The notes under the pieces: model-generated
What the model was told of the DNA's origin: nothing
The model's input: only the letters and a program-made list of their open reading frames with translations
Database searches by the model: none
In this document: in pieces, positions 21,446 through 30,399 of the stretch
Layout of the letters: every line of letters begins with the position of its first letter
Numbering within the stretch: the first letter of the stretch is position 1
Assembly (NCBI GenBank): GCA_014584345.1
Contig: JACTNB010000028.1
Location: 13,837-77,836 of the forward strand
From: Planctomycetota bacterium
GTDB lineage: Bacteria; Planctomycetota; Planctomycetia; Planctomycetales; Planctomycetaceae
DNA length: 64,000 bases
Direction of reading: 5' to 3'
Position numbers and translations under genes: made by a program

Positions 21446-22837
21446 GTGAATCAGGTATCCTTTTCTTCCGTCGAAACGTATTTGAATCTGCAGCAGGAAA
21501 CGCATCTCGAAACGCTGAAGCAGCTATTGCGGATTCCCAGTATCAGTGCTGATTCGCGCTACCTGCCCGCGATGCAGGAGACCGCCGAGTATGTGCGGAG
21601 TCTGCTGGCCGATGCAGGGCTGCAGACCGAAATTCACCAAACACCCGGTCACCCGATCGTCACCGGAGAGTGGCGTGGTGCGGGGGACGGCGCACCAACC
21701 GTGCTGGTGTATGGCCATTACGATGTGCAACCGCCCGATCCGCTCGACTTATGGACCACTCCCCCGTTCGAGCCAACCATCCGCGACGGGAAAATTTTCG
21801 CTCGCGGGGCCACCGACGACAAAGGGCAAATGTTGACGCACATCCTGGCCGTCGCGGCCTGGATGAAAACCGTCGGTCGCCTCCCCGCGAATGTGGTGTT
21901 TGTCATTGAAGGGGAAGAGGAAGTCGGCAGCAATCATCTCACGGACTTCCTCCGGGAGAAACAACACGAGTATGCCTGTAATGTGGCCGTGGTCAGCGAT
22001 ACCAGCATGTACTCTGCGGATCTGCCGGCCATTACATATGGTCTGCGGGGCATTCTGGCCTGCGAGGTGACGGTGCAGGGGCCACATCGGGATCTGCACA
22101 GCGGGGTGTTTGGCGGCGCGGTGCAAAATCCGACCCTCGCGCTGGCCCGCATGCTCGGCCAATTGCACGACGACCAGGGACGCATCCAGGTTCCGGGCTT
22201 CTACGACGATGTGCTCGAACTTTCCGTGGAGGAACGCCAGGAATTCGCCCGGTTGCCTTTTGACGACGAGGCCTTCCGTAAGGATCTGGGAGTACCCGCA
22301 ACATTTGGCGAAGTGGGCTATTCCACGCTTGAACGCCGCTGGGCTCGGCCAACCTGCGATGTCAACGGCCTGTACGGGGGATACACGGGAGAAGGTCCGA
22401 AGACGATAGTCCCCTCGTCGGCCACGGCAAAAATTACGTGCCGACTCGTGCCCAGGCAGAATGCGGAAAAACTGACGCAGGCTCTGGAAGAATTTTTGCG
22501 GGCACACTGTCCTCCCGGCGTGACCATGCAGTTTCGTAACTATCACGGTTGCGAAGCGCATGTCTTCGATACGTCTGGCCCGTACTTCCGTTCGGCCAGT
22601 CAGGCAATTGCCTATGCGTTCGGCAAGGAACCGGTGTTTATTCGCGAGGGGGGCTCGATCCCCGTGGTGGCAACCTTTGCGGAAATATTTGGCGTGGAAA
22701 CGCTCTTACTGGGATGGGGATTGAACAGCGACAACCTGCACAGCCCCAACGAACATTTCCACGTGGCCAACTTTCATGGCGGGATCCGCGCCAGCGCGAA
22801 ACTCTGGGAAGAACTGGGGGCGATGCCTCCGCAATAG
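21446..22837 (+). CDS. M20 family dipeptidase / deacylase
   Basis: 463 residues. The metal-binding motif GHYDVQPP supplies His91 and Asp93, RGATDDKG supplies the bridging aspartate, and EGEEEVGS (about 155-162) supplies the catalytic and metal-binding glutamates. A dimerisation insert with GPHRDLHSGVFGG follows, and a late HSPNEHF supplies the last histidine. M20 metallopeptidases of this length (carnosinase/CNDP or DapE-like) hydrolyse dipeptides or N-acyl amino acids in the cytoplasm. The start is GTG. It stands alone, with no obvious operon partner. Confidence 0.9.
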   Translation: MNQVSFSSVETYLNLQQETHLETLKQLLRIPSISADSRYLPAMQETAEYVRSLLADAGLQTEIHQTPGHPIVTGEWRGAGDGAPTVLVYGHYDVQPPDPLDLWTTPPFEPTIRDGKIFARGATDDKGQMLTHILAVAAWMKTVGRLPANVVFVIEGEEEVGSNHLTDFLREKQHEYACNVAVVSDTSMYSADLPAITYGLRGILACEVTVQGPHRDLHSGVFGGAVQNPTLALARMLGQLHDDQGRIQVPGFYDDVLELSVEERQEFARLPFDDEAFRKDLGVPATFGEVGYSTLERRWARPTCDVNGLYGGYTGEGPKTIVPSSATAKITCRLVPRQNAEKLTQALEEFLRAHCPPGVTMQFRNYHGCEAHVFDTSGPYFRSASQAIAYAFGKEPVFIREGGSIPVVATFAEIFGVETLLLGWGLNSDNLHSPNEHFHVANFHGGIRASAKLWEELGAMPPQ

Positions 22838-22923
22838 TGGCGGGCCGAGATGGGCGGAGCGAGATCCGGTCGCGTGAATCGTCAATAATTTGCCAGAGAT
22901 AGCTGCGTTGTCTCACTTGCCCA

Positions 22924-23050
22924 CATTTCTCACAGGGTTACCAATGCGGTAATTTTGTCTCGATAATACCTGGAAAACTAGCCGCGCCCGTCAGGAAGCG
23001 GCTAGTTCGTCGAAGTCAGCAATCCTGTTTTATTGACCCGGGTGAGAAAT
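22924..23050 (-). repeat. Hairpin-armed inverted-repeat element, copy A (short form)
   Basis: About 127 bases bounded by inverted ATTTCTCAC and GTGAGAAAT ends. It is the reverse orientation of copy B at 26288-26513. The middle is a collapsed hairpin, ACTAGCCGC...GCGGCTAGT, containing GCCCGTCAGGAAG. It has no coding capacity, so it resembles a MITE that moves with a transposase supplied from elsewhere. Confidence 0.7.
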
Positions 23051-23149
23051 TCGGTCTAACCGTGACGTGCGATACTGATTCCACCGATGTGGGGCGCGCG
23101 GAGCATTTCGCTAGTGCGATCTGCCATGGAGGTGGGGAAAGGAACCGAG

Positions 23150-23986
23150 ATGAAAATCGATGCGCATCAGCATTTCTGGGAATTGAGCCGCTTTTCTTAC
23201 GACTGGCTGCAGGCGCCCGCGCTGGCACCCATTCGCCGGGATTTTCTGCCTGACGATCTGCTGCCTCATTTGCAGGCATGCGGGATCGATCGTTCGATAT
23301 TCGTGCAGACCAGGCACGACCTGGCGGAAAATCGCTGGGTATTGTCGCTCTGCGAACAGTACGATTTTCTGGCCGGGATCGTGGGTTGGGTCGATTTGCG
23401 TGCCCCGGATTGCGAAGCGCAATTGCTGGAATTCAAGGATCACCCCCGGTTTCTGGGGGTCAGGCATGTGACCCAGGATGAACCAGACGAGGATTTCATC
23501 GTGCGGACCGAGACTCTGCGCGGCTTGAAAGTGCTCGAGAAACACGGGGTTCCCTTCGATTTGTTGTTTTTCGTAAAGCATCTGCGGCATGCGGAAACAG
23601 TTGCGCGGGCCTGTCCCGATTTACCGCTGGTGATTGATCATCTTGCCAAGCCGCGAATTCGCGAGCAGGGGATCGAGGATTGGGATGTCCACTTCCGCGC
23701 CGCCTCGCGGCAAGGGAATGTGTACTGCAAGCTCTCGGGAATGGTGACGGAAGCTGCCTGGCGGAATTGGCGACCGGCGGACTTTCAGCCCTATCTGGAA
23801 CGGGCCCTGGAATACTTCGGGCCTCAACGGCTGATGTTCGGTTCGGACTGGCCCGTCTGCGAACTGGCCGCCAGCTACGAAGAGGTCTTCGGCATCGTGC
23901 GGGATTTTATCTCGCGGCTCAGTCCCGACGAACAGGCGGAGATCCTGGGGGGCACGGCTGCTCGCTTCTACGGCATTCCACTGTAG
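23150..23986 (+). CDS. Amidohydrolase family protein (fuconolactonase-like)
   Basis: 278 residues of the amidohydrolase-2 TIM-barrel family. The N-terminal MKIDAHQHFWEL carries the His-x-His metal pair (His6, His8), the centre has LPLVIDHLAKP and the C-terminal FGSDWPVC carries the catalytic aspartate. These features fit L-fuconolactonase and related lactone hydrolases of sugar degradation. An in-frame upstream ATG exists, but the start at MKIDAHQ matches family N-termini and follows AAGGAACC. The substrate cannot be told from sequence. Confidence 0.85.
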   Translation: MKIDAHQHFWELSRFSYDWLQAPALAPIRRDFLPDDLLPHLQACGIDRSIFVQTRHDLAENRWVLSLCEQYDFLAGIVGWVDLRAPDCEAQLLEFKDHPRFLGVRHVTQDEPDEDFIVRTETLRGLKVLEKHGVPFDLLFFVKHLRHAETVARACPDLPLVIDHLAKPRIREQGIEDWDVHFRAASRQGNVYCKLSGMVTEAAWRNWRPADFQPYLERALEYFGPQRLMFGSDWPVCELAASYEEVFGIVRDFISRLSPDEQAEILGGTAARFYGIPL

Positions 23987-24056
23987 TGGAGCAATCACAC
24001 AGCCTGGGAATCGAATCTGTTACGCAACGAGCCGCTTCCAATTGGTTCTGTCCCTG

Positions 24057-24520
24057 TCACACAAGATTCACTCGGGATGTCTGCTGCCCGAGTTGCTGGC
24101 CTAGCCCGATGAAAATTCCTTCGGAGCCCCGGATGTAGCAGAGCCGATACATGTTTTCATACTGTACCACTGTGCCGACGAGCTTCGCACCGCGCTTGCC
24201 GAGCCGGGCGAGAGTGTCGTCGATGCCTCCACGGTGAACATGACACGCAGGTAACCGAGAGCGTTCACGGGGGCACTGCGATGATCGGCGACCACGGGCG
24301 GAGCGAGGAATTGGGATATCTCGAGCCTGCTGTGACCGTCCGGCGTACGCAGCATCGCAATCTCAAGACGCATGTCCTGCAATCCAGTGACGCCATCTGC
24401 CCAGTCTCCTTCGATGGGGGCGCGCCCCTCGAGTTCGAGACCTAGTTCCGTGAAGAACTCAATGGCGGCATCGATATCTTCTACCACGATACCGACATTA
24501 GCCATACGCATGACTGTCAT
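24057..24520 (-). pseudogene. Frameshifted VOC (glyoxalase/bleomycin-resistance fold) protein
   Basis: The start is clear: ATG at 24520 with AGGAGACA upstream, giving MTVMRMANVGIVVEDIDAAI and the typical first betaalphabetabetabeta module through YLRVMFTVE. After about residue 98 the frame breaks near 24222-24228. Restoring one base continues with IDDTLARLGKRGAKLVG, then VVQYENMYRLCYIRGSEGIF and a stop at 24057, the expected second half of a VOC protein. Two adjacent genes in this cassette-like stretch are broken, so real decay is more likely than a single sequencing error, but that should be checked. Confidence 0.75.
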
Positions 24521-24742
24521 GATGTCTCCTTGGCGTCTAGGATTGCGGATGAGCCGCCCTGCCCGTGAAACAAGAACAGCACCGGGACCGGGCCATCCGC
24601 ATTCTTGGTGGGCGGGATGATCAGAGCTTCCCGGTTCACCGCTCCGACGGTCCACTCGGTCACTGGCGTAGGCTCGACCGCTCCCGCTGAGGGGAAGCAT
24701 GAAGGCGAGGACACAAACAAACCCGATATTGACGATGCTCAT
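24517..24742 (-). pseudogene. Broken N-terminal fragment of a secreted alpha/beta hydrolase
   Basis: Begins MSIVNIGFVCVLAFMLPLS, a signal peptide. The frame then shifts near 24685, and the correct frame continues with AVEPTPVTEWTVGAVNREAL and VPVLFLFHGQGGSS, the oxyanion-loop HG.GG segment of esterases and PHB depolymerase-like hydrolases. It stops directly after this, so the catalytic Ser, Asp and His region is missing. The VOC start overlaps its end. It follows an attC-like site by about 80 bases, consistent with a decayed gene cassette. Confidence 0.6.
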
Positions 24743-24823
24743 AGGTTTTCTCCAGTGCCTGTCCCATTGGGGGAGTCCACAGCCCTCACCACGACCGCTT
24801 TGCAGTCTGCTCCTCGTTTCGCC

Positions 24824-24937
24824 GCCCAACGCCACCATTCACCGGGCCGCGGCGAACGACATTGATTTCGGAAACCTGGCGGCACGCAGCTTCGATGCAA
24901 CGCCTTGGGTGCGCCCGGCGCGGGCGTGATGTTGTGG
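24824..24937 (-). mobile_element. Integron attC-like recombination site 1
   Basis: A 114-base element read on the minus strand. It starts with CACAACATCACGCCC, has an interrupted imperfect palindrome and ends CGGTGAATGGTGGCGTTGGGC, which contains the core site GTTGGGC (consensus GTTRRRY). It is about 85 percent identical by eye to the second element at 26057-26171. Layout and ends resemble attC sites of environmental and planctomycete integrons. No integrase gene is in the window. Confidence 0.65.
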
Positions 24938-25178
24938 GGGGAAAGTCCCCTGTATGAGTCTGAGAGTTTCAAGGAGATCAGCACATAAAAAGGCCACACC
25001 GATTGGCAAAGTCCGAGACAACGGTACCTGCCGATCGGATGACCGACCGTGGGGAAGAAGCCTGCGAAGAGATGCGTAATCGCCGGGTTTGTACTTATTC
25101 ACCACCCGGAGTTCATCTCGTCCAAGCTGCGAAGCTAACTGGATGACCGCTTAGTTCACTCCGTCTGATTGGCAAGGG
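24938..25178. other. Non-coding tail of the cassette
   Basis: About 240 bases between the end of the cassette gene and attC site 1. I see no gene, strong hairpin or repeat in it. Confidence 0.4.
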
Positions 25179-26036
25179 TCACTCGTGCATGGCATCCTTA
25201 ATTCTTGCTTCCACCGATTTCCGCGACTTCGACAACTGCTCAGTAGCAGCTTGATTCGCAATGGCAAATGCTTTAGATGCGTCAGGATCACTGGCAACTG
25301 CTTCTGCTAGCAGGGTCTTGACCTTTTTCCGGGAAGCGTCCAACTCTGGTGTCCTAGCCTTTTCCAGCAGGGACGTTGCCTTGACCAGAAACGCAGCTCG
25401 GGATGGGGAGATTGCATCATTCATGAAGATCTCGGTATCAGTTTTCGCCGCTTGAACCTCCTTCTCGATACTTGCAGCGCGAGCGACGTGGTATTTGACC
25501 AGCGTTTTCGCAAGTTCAGGTGTCATGGCATTGTTCAATAGAACTTCAGTACGGACAACGGCGGCGGCCAGTTCCGCATCCATCACGTCAAGGCTGGAGT
25601 ACCTTGCCACCAAATTGGTTCGGACTCTATCTACAAAAGCTTGTGCTAGGATGATGTCGACGGTGCTGCTTTTCAGAATTTCCGTCTCCAGCTCAAGTAG
25701 CAACAACTGAACGCTCTCGGAGGGGTGGTTGGCCCTGGCTTCTCGCAGCTTGGCGAGAACTTGCCTGGATTTGGGCGTTTCTGCCATTACCAGACAGCGG
25801 GCAATCCGTTGTTCAAGTGTTCCCGGTTGCGCGGCCACAGCCAACTCAATGATGTCATCCCGGCTACGCTGCTGGAGATTCAGGGCCGACCTCACGGCCC
25901 ATTCGGCAGCAATGGTATCGACAACCTGCTCGGTGGGACTGGCGTCAGGTATCGTTTCCTTCTGGGCCGCGGTAGTCGAGGCGCTGACCAGCAACAGCGA
26001 TAAAAGTACAACTGGGACGAACCGATACAAGAGCAT
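25179..26036 (-). CDS. Secreted hypothetical protein carried on an integron-like cassette
   Basis: 285 residues. An N-terminal signal peptide (LYRFVPVVLLSLLLVSASTTAA) is followed by an almost wholly helical, Ala/Glu/Lys/Leu-rich domain with no cysteines besides one at about residue 81 and no recognisable catalytic motif. It is probably periplasmic or surface exposed. It begins about 20 bases after the crossover end of attC site 2 and is followed by attC site 1, the standard cassette layout. I do not recognise a family. Confidence 0.7.
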   Translation of the reverse strand: MLLYRFVPVVLLSLLLVSASTTAAQKETIPDASPTEQVVDTIAAEWAVRSALNLQQRSRDDIIELAVAAQPGTLEQRIARCLVMAETPKSRQVLAKLREARANHPSESVQLLLLELETEILKSSTVDIILAQAFVDRVRTNLVARYSSLDVMDAELAAAVVRTEVLLNNAMTPELAKTLVKYHVARAASIEKEVQAAKTDTEIFMNDAISPSRAAFLVKATSLLEKARTPELDASRKKVKTLLAEAVASDPDASKAFAIANQAATEQLSKSRKSVEARIKDAMHE

Positions 26037-26056
26037 GATTGGACTCCGTCATGTGT

Positions 26057-26171
26057 TCCCAACGCCACCATTCACCGGGCCGCGGCGAACGACATTGATT
26101 TCGGAAACCGCGCGGCCCGCAGTTTCGGTGCAACGCTTTGGGTACGCCCGGCACGGGCGTGATTGTTATGG
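26057..26171 (-). mobile_element. Integron attC-like recombination site 2
   Basis: A 115-base element, minus strand. It starts CCATAACAATCACGCCC, has the interior GCGTTGCACCGAAACTGCGG and ends GGTGAATGGTGGCGTTGGGA. The TAACAATC start and GCGTTGGG end with internal dyad symmetry are as expected for attC. It pairs with site 1 to bound one cassette of about 1.2 kb. Confidence 0.65.
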
Positions 26172-26287
26172 GGTGAAACTCCCCCAGATGAGACTGGAAT
26201 CCTATGGAGATCATACTACTATGAATCGAACTAAAGGAAAAGTACGAGAAGACAGTAATTGCGGAAGTCCAGGTGCACTTAATTTGA

Positions 26288-26513
26288 ATTTCTCACACGG
26301 GTCAATAAAACAGGATTGCAGGCTTCGGTGAACTAGCCGCGCCCGTCAGGAAGCGGGCCGGGGTGGGGCTACTCGCGTCGCGCTGAAATCAACGCGGGTT
26401 GACCTTCGACACGACGATTGCGGCACAAACGTGTCCCGCTTCCTGACGGGCGCGGCTAGTTTTCCAGGTATTATCGAGACAAAATCTACCGCATTGGTAA
26501 CTATGTGAAAAAT
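26288..26513 (+). repeat. Hairpin-armed inverted-repeat element, copy B (long form)
   Basis: 226 bases with ATTTCTCAC at the left end and GTGAAAAAT at the right. Arms AACTAGCCGCGCCCGTCAGG (26331 on) and CCTGACGGGCGCGGCTAGTT (ending 26461) flank a core of about 77 bases that is unrelated to the core of copy C. No coding frame. Confidence 0.75.
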
Positions 26514-26637
26514 GGCGACAAACTTGGTAATAAGGGATGTGGGGTCGGTTCGACTTGACGCAATACCATGTTAGCCCCCGATGTCCGGTAAAAAAAATTC
26601 CACTCGACTACTGCCTCACACGGGTAGCCTCTCCGTG

Positions 26638-27207
26638 TCAACCTGTGCAACTCCGGCACAACCCGCGTAAAGTAGAATGCTCCCTTTTCCTCCCGTTACG
26701 TACGTTTTGCACCGGGCTTCCAGTGAAGTAAAACTCTCGCGATGAGATCGCCAAATGGAAACAGAACGTGCTGATGACCGTCGTCGCGGCTTCGCCGTTG
26801 GTCGCGCTCCGGCCTCCGCTGGCGATACAGTCCGGCTCATATGACCCGGAGTTCACATAGGGGTGGAAGGGGGCAACGTGAAAGTTCAGTTTGTGATAGA
26901 TATTCTCCTGGTCCAACTGCGGAAGAATCTGCGAATGTGCGGAATACCGGCGGTCGTTGAGCGTTCCCAGGGAGGAGATCAGTCCGTCGTAGTCAGTCCC
27001 GCAGCCAAACGGCAATACCCGGTGCATGTCGTGATAGTTGTGCAACGCGACGCCGATCTGTTTCAGGTTGTTCGCACAACTCATACGTCGAGCCGTTTCA
27101 CGCGCCATCTGCACTGCAGGCAGCAGTAACGCGATCAGGATGCCGATTACGGTCATCGTCACGAGCAGTTCAATCAGCGTGAACGCAAGCCGGCGCGACT
27201 CATTCAT
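26638..27207 (-). pseudogene. C-terminally truncated DUF1559 prepilin-like gene
   Basis: Starts MNESRRLAFTLIELLV with the normal pilin-like helix, then MSCANNLKQIGVALHNYHD and a recognisable domain to about VNSGSYEPDCIASGG. After NGEAATTVISTF the sequence no longer resembles the family and stops at about 190 residues instead of 300-340, without the H..GAN.ALADGSV end. The ATG at 27207 overlaps the end of the WD40 fragment; a start at 27225 is also possible. It was probably the last gene of an ECF sigma/WD40-type cluster that has decayed. Confidence 0.7.
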
Positions 27208-27439
27208 TGGTGAAACTCCAGACATAAGCCGGTCCTTCCTGTGTTCCTGCGATAATGCGATGGCCTTGAGTGGACACGGCAAGATCAACGAGACGGGCGG
27301 TCGGGACGTCAAATTCCGACAATAGTGCCATCGACTTCGCGGACAGAACGATGACGCCGTTATTAAACCGCCGCATGACCAGCACCCGACCGTTCCCCAT
27401 CAACTTGGGTGAAGACCGGTCATACGGGCCGCGATTGTC
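27200..27439 (-). pseudogene. C-terminal fragment of a WD40-repeat protein
   Basis: About 79 residues without a proper start. The frame is open from a stop at about 27441 and reads GPYDRSSPKLMGNGRVLVMRRF, then VLSAKSMALLSEF and a last WD-type blade, DLAVSTQGHRIIAGTQEGPAYVWSF. It ends within the start of the DUF1559 remnant. The left break lies within about ten bases of the start of the P-type ATPase fragment, marking a recombination junction. Confidence 0.6.
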
Positions 27440-27448
27440 GCCGGGTAG

Positions 27449-27979
27449 ACTCTACCGATTATCCCCGTACAGATTCTATGGATCAACATGACCACGGCCG
27501 TTCTGCTGGGGCTGATGCCCGCGTTCGAGCCGAAGGAGCCGGAGATCATGTCGCGGCCTCCGCGGGCGACGAATATACCGATCCTCACCCGGCCACTGAT
27601 AGAGCGGATCGTGCTGGTGGGCGTCCTGTTACTGATCGGCGCGTTCGGGTTGTTCGAGTGGGAAATCCTGCACGTTGAATCCGAAGCGAAAGCACGCACG
27701 GCCGCCGTCAACGTGTTCGTCTTCGGCAAGTTGTTTTACCTGTACAACTGCCGCTCGCTTCGCTATTCGATGTTCCGGCTGGGCGTCTTTTCCAACTCCT
27801 GGGTTCTTTTCGTTGCAACTGCAATGGCGCTCCTACAGGTGCTGATCACGTACACACTACCCAAGAACTTCGCCTTCGGCAGCCAGCCGATCGGTTGGAT
27901 GGAATGGTCGCTGTTGCAGGGAACCGGTTGGCTGATTCATCTTATCGTTGGCATTGAAAAGTGGCTGCGGCGCCGATAG
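27449..27979 (+). pseudogene. C-terminal fragment of a cation-transporting P-type ATPase
   Basis: Homology starts abruptly at LPIIPVQILWINMTTAVLLGLMPAFEPKE, the conserved M5-M6 region of calcium-type P-type ATPases, and continues through four hydrophobic segments to the natural-looking end IHLIVGIEKWLRRR. All catalytic domains (the DKTGT phosphorylation site and the actuator) are missing. An in-frame ATG at 27488 would allow a 163-residue membrane protein, so a residual product is possible but not functional as a pump. The phosphoketolase gene follows 40 bases later; ATPase-phosphoketolase neighbourhoods are known in other bacteria. Confidence 0.8.
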
Positions 27980-28019
27980 GCTGAGGGTCGCGGAAGCGAA
28001 AGTCAAAAGGCCAAGAGCA

Positions 28020-30395
28020 ATGCAGAATCAATTATCCACTGAAGAGCTGAATCGGATCGATTCGTACTGGCGAGCGGCCAACTATCTGTCCGTCGGCCAA
28101 ATCTACCTTTATGAAAACCCGCTCCTGCGCGAACCGCTTTTGCGGGAGCACATCAAGCCGCGACTCCTGGGACATTGGGGGACTTCACCTGGCCTGAATT
28201 TCCTCTACGTCCATTTGAACCGTGTGATTAGGCGTGACGACCTGAGCATGCTCTTCATTACGGGGCCCGGCCACGGTGGCCCGTCGCTGGTGGCTCTCGC
28301 CTATCTGGAGGGAACCTACAGCGAGGTCTACCCCAACATCAGTCAGGACGAGGAGGGAATGCGAAAGCTGTTTAAGCAATTCAGCTTTCCGGGCGGCATT
28401 CCCAGCCATGTTGCACCAGAGACTCCCGGCTCAATTCATGAGGGAGGAGAACTCGGTTACGCACTGTCTCACGCATTTGGTGCTGCGTTTGATAATCCCG
28501 ATCTGATCGTCGCCTGCGTCGTCGGCGACGGGGAAGCGGAGACCGGCCCACTCGCCACCGGCTGGCACGGCAACAAATTTCTCAATCCCGTGCGAGATGG
28601 CTGCGTCCTGCCGATTCTGCACCTCAACGGATACAAGATCGCCAACCCCTGCTTCCTGGCGCGCATCCCGCAGGACGAGCTGCGGAAGCTGTTCGAAGGT
28701 TACGGCTACAAACCTTACTTTGTAGCGGGAAATGAACCGGAGAAGTTGCACCTGGAACTGGCCGCGGTGCTGGACGAGGTGACCGCAGAGATCAAGCAGA
28801 TTTGGGCCGAGGCTCGCGCTGCTTCTTCCACGAACACAACGCTGAAGCGACCTACCTGGCCAATGATCGTCTTCCGCACACCGAAAGGCTGGACCTGTCC
28901 GACCGAGATTGACGGCAAGAAATGTGAGGACTACTGGCGCAGCCATCAGGTACCGATGGGCGACATGGACAAACCAAGCCACGTCGCGATTCTCGAACAA
29001 TGGCTGAAGAGTTATCGTCCCGAAGAACTGTTTGACGAGTCCGGCAAGCTCAAGCCGGAGTTAGTCGATCTTGCACCGAAGGGCGACCGGCGGATGAGCG
29101 CCAATCCGCATGCCAATGGCGGGAAGCTGCTTAAGGATCTCCTTCTGCCCGACTTCCGAAAGTATGCCGTGGACGTACCCAGTCCAGGGGTGACCCTGGC
29201 TGAGGCAACTCGGCTGCAGGGGAAGTACCTGCGCGACGTGATGAAGCTTAACCTCAACAGCAGAAACTTCAGAATCTTCAGTCCTGACGAGAACAATTCC
29301 AACCGTTGGCAGGACATTCTCGATGTGACCGACCGCTGCTTCGTGGCAGACATTTATCCGGACGACGACCACCTGTCGCCAGACGGTCGGGTGATGGAAG
29401 TCCTCTCGGAGCATCAGTGCCAGGGTTGGCTCGAAGGTTACCTGCTGACAGGCCGCCACGGCTTCTTCAATTGCTACGAAGCCTTCATTCACATCATCGA
29501 TTCAATGTTCAACCAGCACGCCAAGTGGCTCAAGGTGTGCAACCACATCCCCTGGCGGCGACCGATTGCATCACTCAACTACTTGCTTTCATCGCACGTC
29601 TGGAGGCAGGATCACAACGGATTCAGCCACCAGGACCCCGGTTTCATTGACCATGTGGTCAATAAGAAAGCAGAGTTCATACGGGTGTATCTGCCGCCAG
29701 ACGCCAACACACTCCTGTCGGTGACCGAGCACTGTCTCCGCAGCCGCAACTATGTCAACGTGATCGTCGCCGGCAAGCAGCCGGCCCCGCAGTGGCTGAA
29801 CATGGACCAGGCAGTCAAACACTGCGAGGCTGGCATCAGCATCTGGGAATGGGCGAGCAACGATCAAGGCAGCGAGCCTGACGTCGTCCTGGCGTGTTGT
29901 GGTGATGTTCCGACACTCGAGACGGTCGCAGCCGCAGAACTGCTGCGAGAGTTCTTTCCCGACCTGAAGGTTCGCGTGATCAACGTGGTCAACCTCATGA
30001 AGCTCCAGCCGCCAAGCGAACACCCGCACGGCTTGAGCGACACGGACTTTGACTCGCTCTTCACGACGGATAAACCGATCATCTTCGCGTTCCACGGCTA
30101 CCCGTGGTTGATTCATCGGCTGACTTATCGCCGCACGAATCACCGCAACCTGCATGTTCGTGGATATAAGGAAGAGGGAACAACCACAACGCCCTTCGAC
30201 ATGTGCGTGCTGAACGACATCGACCGATTCCACCTTGTTGCCGATGTGATCGACCGCGTGCCGCACTTGGGCGCGCGGGCCGCGTACGCTAAACAGGCTC
30301 TTCGTGAGAAGCGAATCGAGCACAAGCAGTTCATCGCTGAACACGGCGAGGACATGCCGGAGATTCGCAATTGGAAGTGGGGTGGTGTCTCGTGA
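28020..30395 (+). CDS. xfp: Phosphoketolase (xylulose 5-phosphate / fructose 6-phosphate)
   Basis: 791 residues, the full family length. Thiamine diphosphate features are clear: GPGHGGPS near residue 80, the GDGEAETGP motif with downstream N (GWHGNKFLNP) near 165-185, and PSGVTLAEATR-type and ANPHANGG segments further on. The enzyme cleaves xylulose 5-phosphate or fructose 6-phosphate with phosphate to acetyl-phosphate plus a C3 or C4 sugar phosphate. No acetate kinase gene adjoins it. The start at MQNQLSTEELNRID matches family N-termini. It is intact inside a block whose left neighbour is truncated and whose right edge cuts the ECF sigma remnant, which points to import by recombination. Confidence 0.95.
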   Translation: MQNQLSTEELNRIDSYWRAANYLSVGQIYLYENPLLREPLLREHIKPRLLGHWGTSPGLNFLYVHLNRVIRRDDLSMLFITGPGHGGPSLVALAYLEGTYSEVYPNISQDEEGMRKLFKQFSFPGGIPSHVAPETPGSIHEGGELGYALSHAFGAAFDNPDLIVACVVGDGEAETGPLATGWHGNKFLNPVRDGCVLPILHLNGYKIANPCFLARIPQDELRKLFEGYGYKPYFVAGNEPEKLHLELAAVLDEVTAEIKQIWAEARAASSTNTTLKRPTWPMIVFRTPKGWTCPTEIDGKKCEDYWRSHQVPMGDMDKPSHVAILEQWLKSYRPEELFDESGKLKPELVDLAPKGDRRMSANPHANGGKLLKDLLLPDFRKYAVDVPSPGVTLAEATRLQGKYLRDVMKLNLNSRNFRIFSPDENNSNRWQDILDVTDRCFVADIYPDDDHLSPDGRVMEVLSEHQCQGWLEGYLLTGRHGFFNCYEAFIHIIDSMFNQHAKWLKVCNHIPWRRPIASLNYLLSSHVWRQDHNGFSHQDPGFIDHVVNKKAEFIRVYLPPDANTLLSVTEHCLRSRNYVNVIVAGKQPAPQWLNMDQAVKHCEAGISIWEWASNDQGSEPDVVLACCGDVPTLETVAAAELLREFFPDLKVRVINVVNLMKLQPPSEHPHGLSDTDFDSLFTTDKPIIFAFHGYPWLIHRLTYRRTNHRNLHVRGYKEEGTTTTPFDMCVLNDIDRFHLVADVIDRVPHLGARAAYAKQALREKRIEHKQFIAEHGEDMPEIRNWKWGGVS

Positions 30396-30399
30396 GAAT

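Noticed and set aside
23990..24056. Third attC site after the VOC remnant
   Set aside because: GCGTAAC resembles a left core on the minus strand, but no right core or internal symmetry follows.
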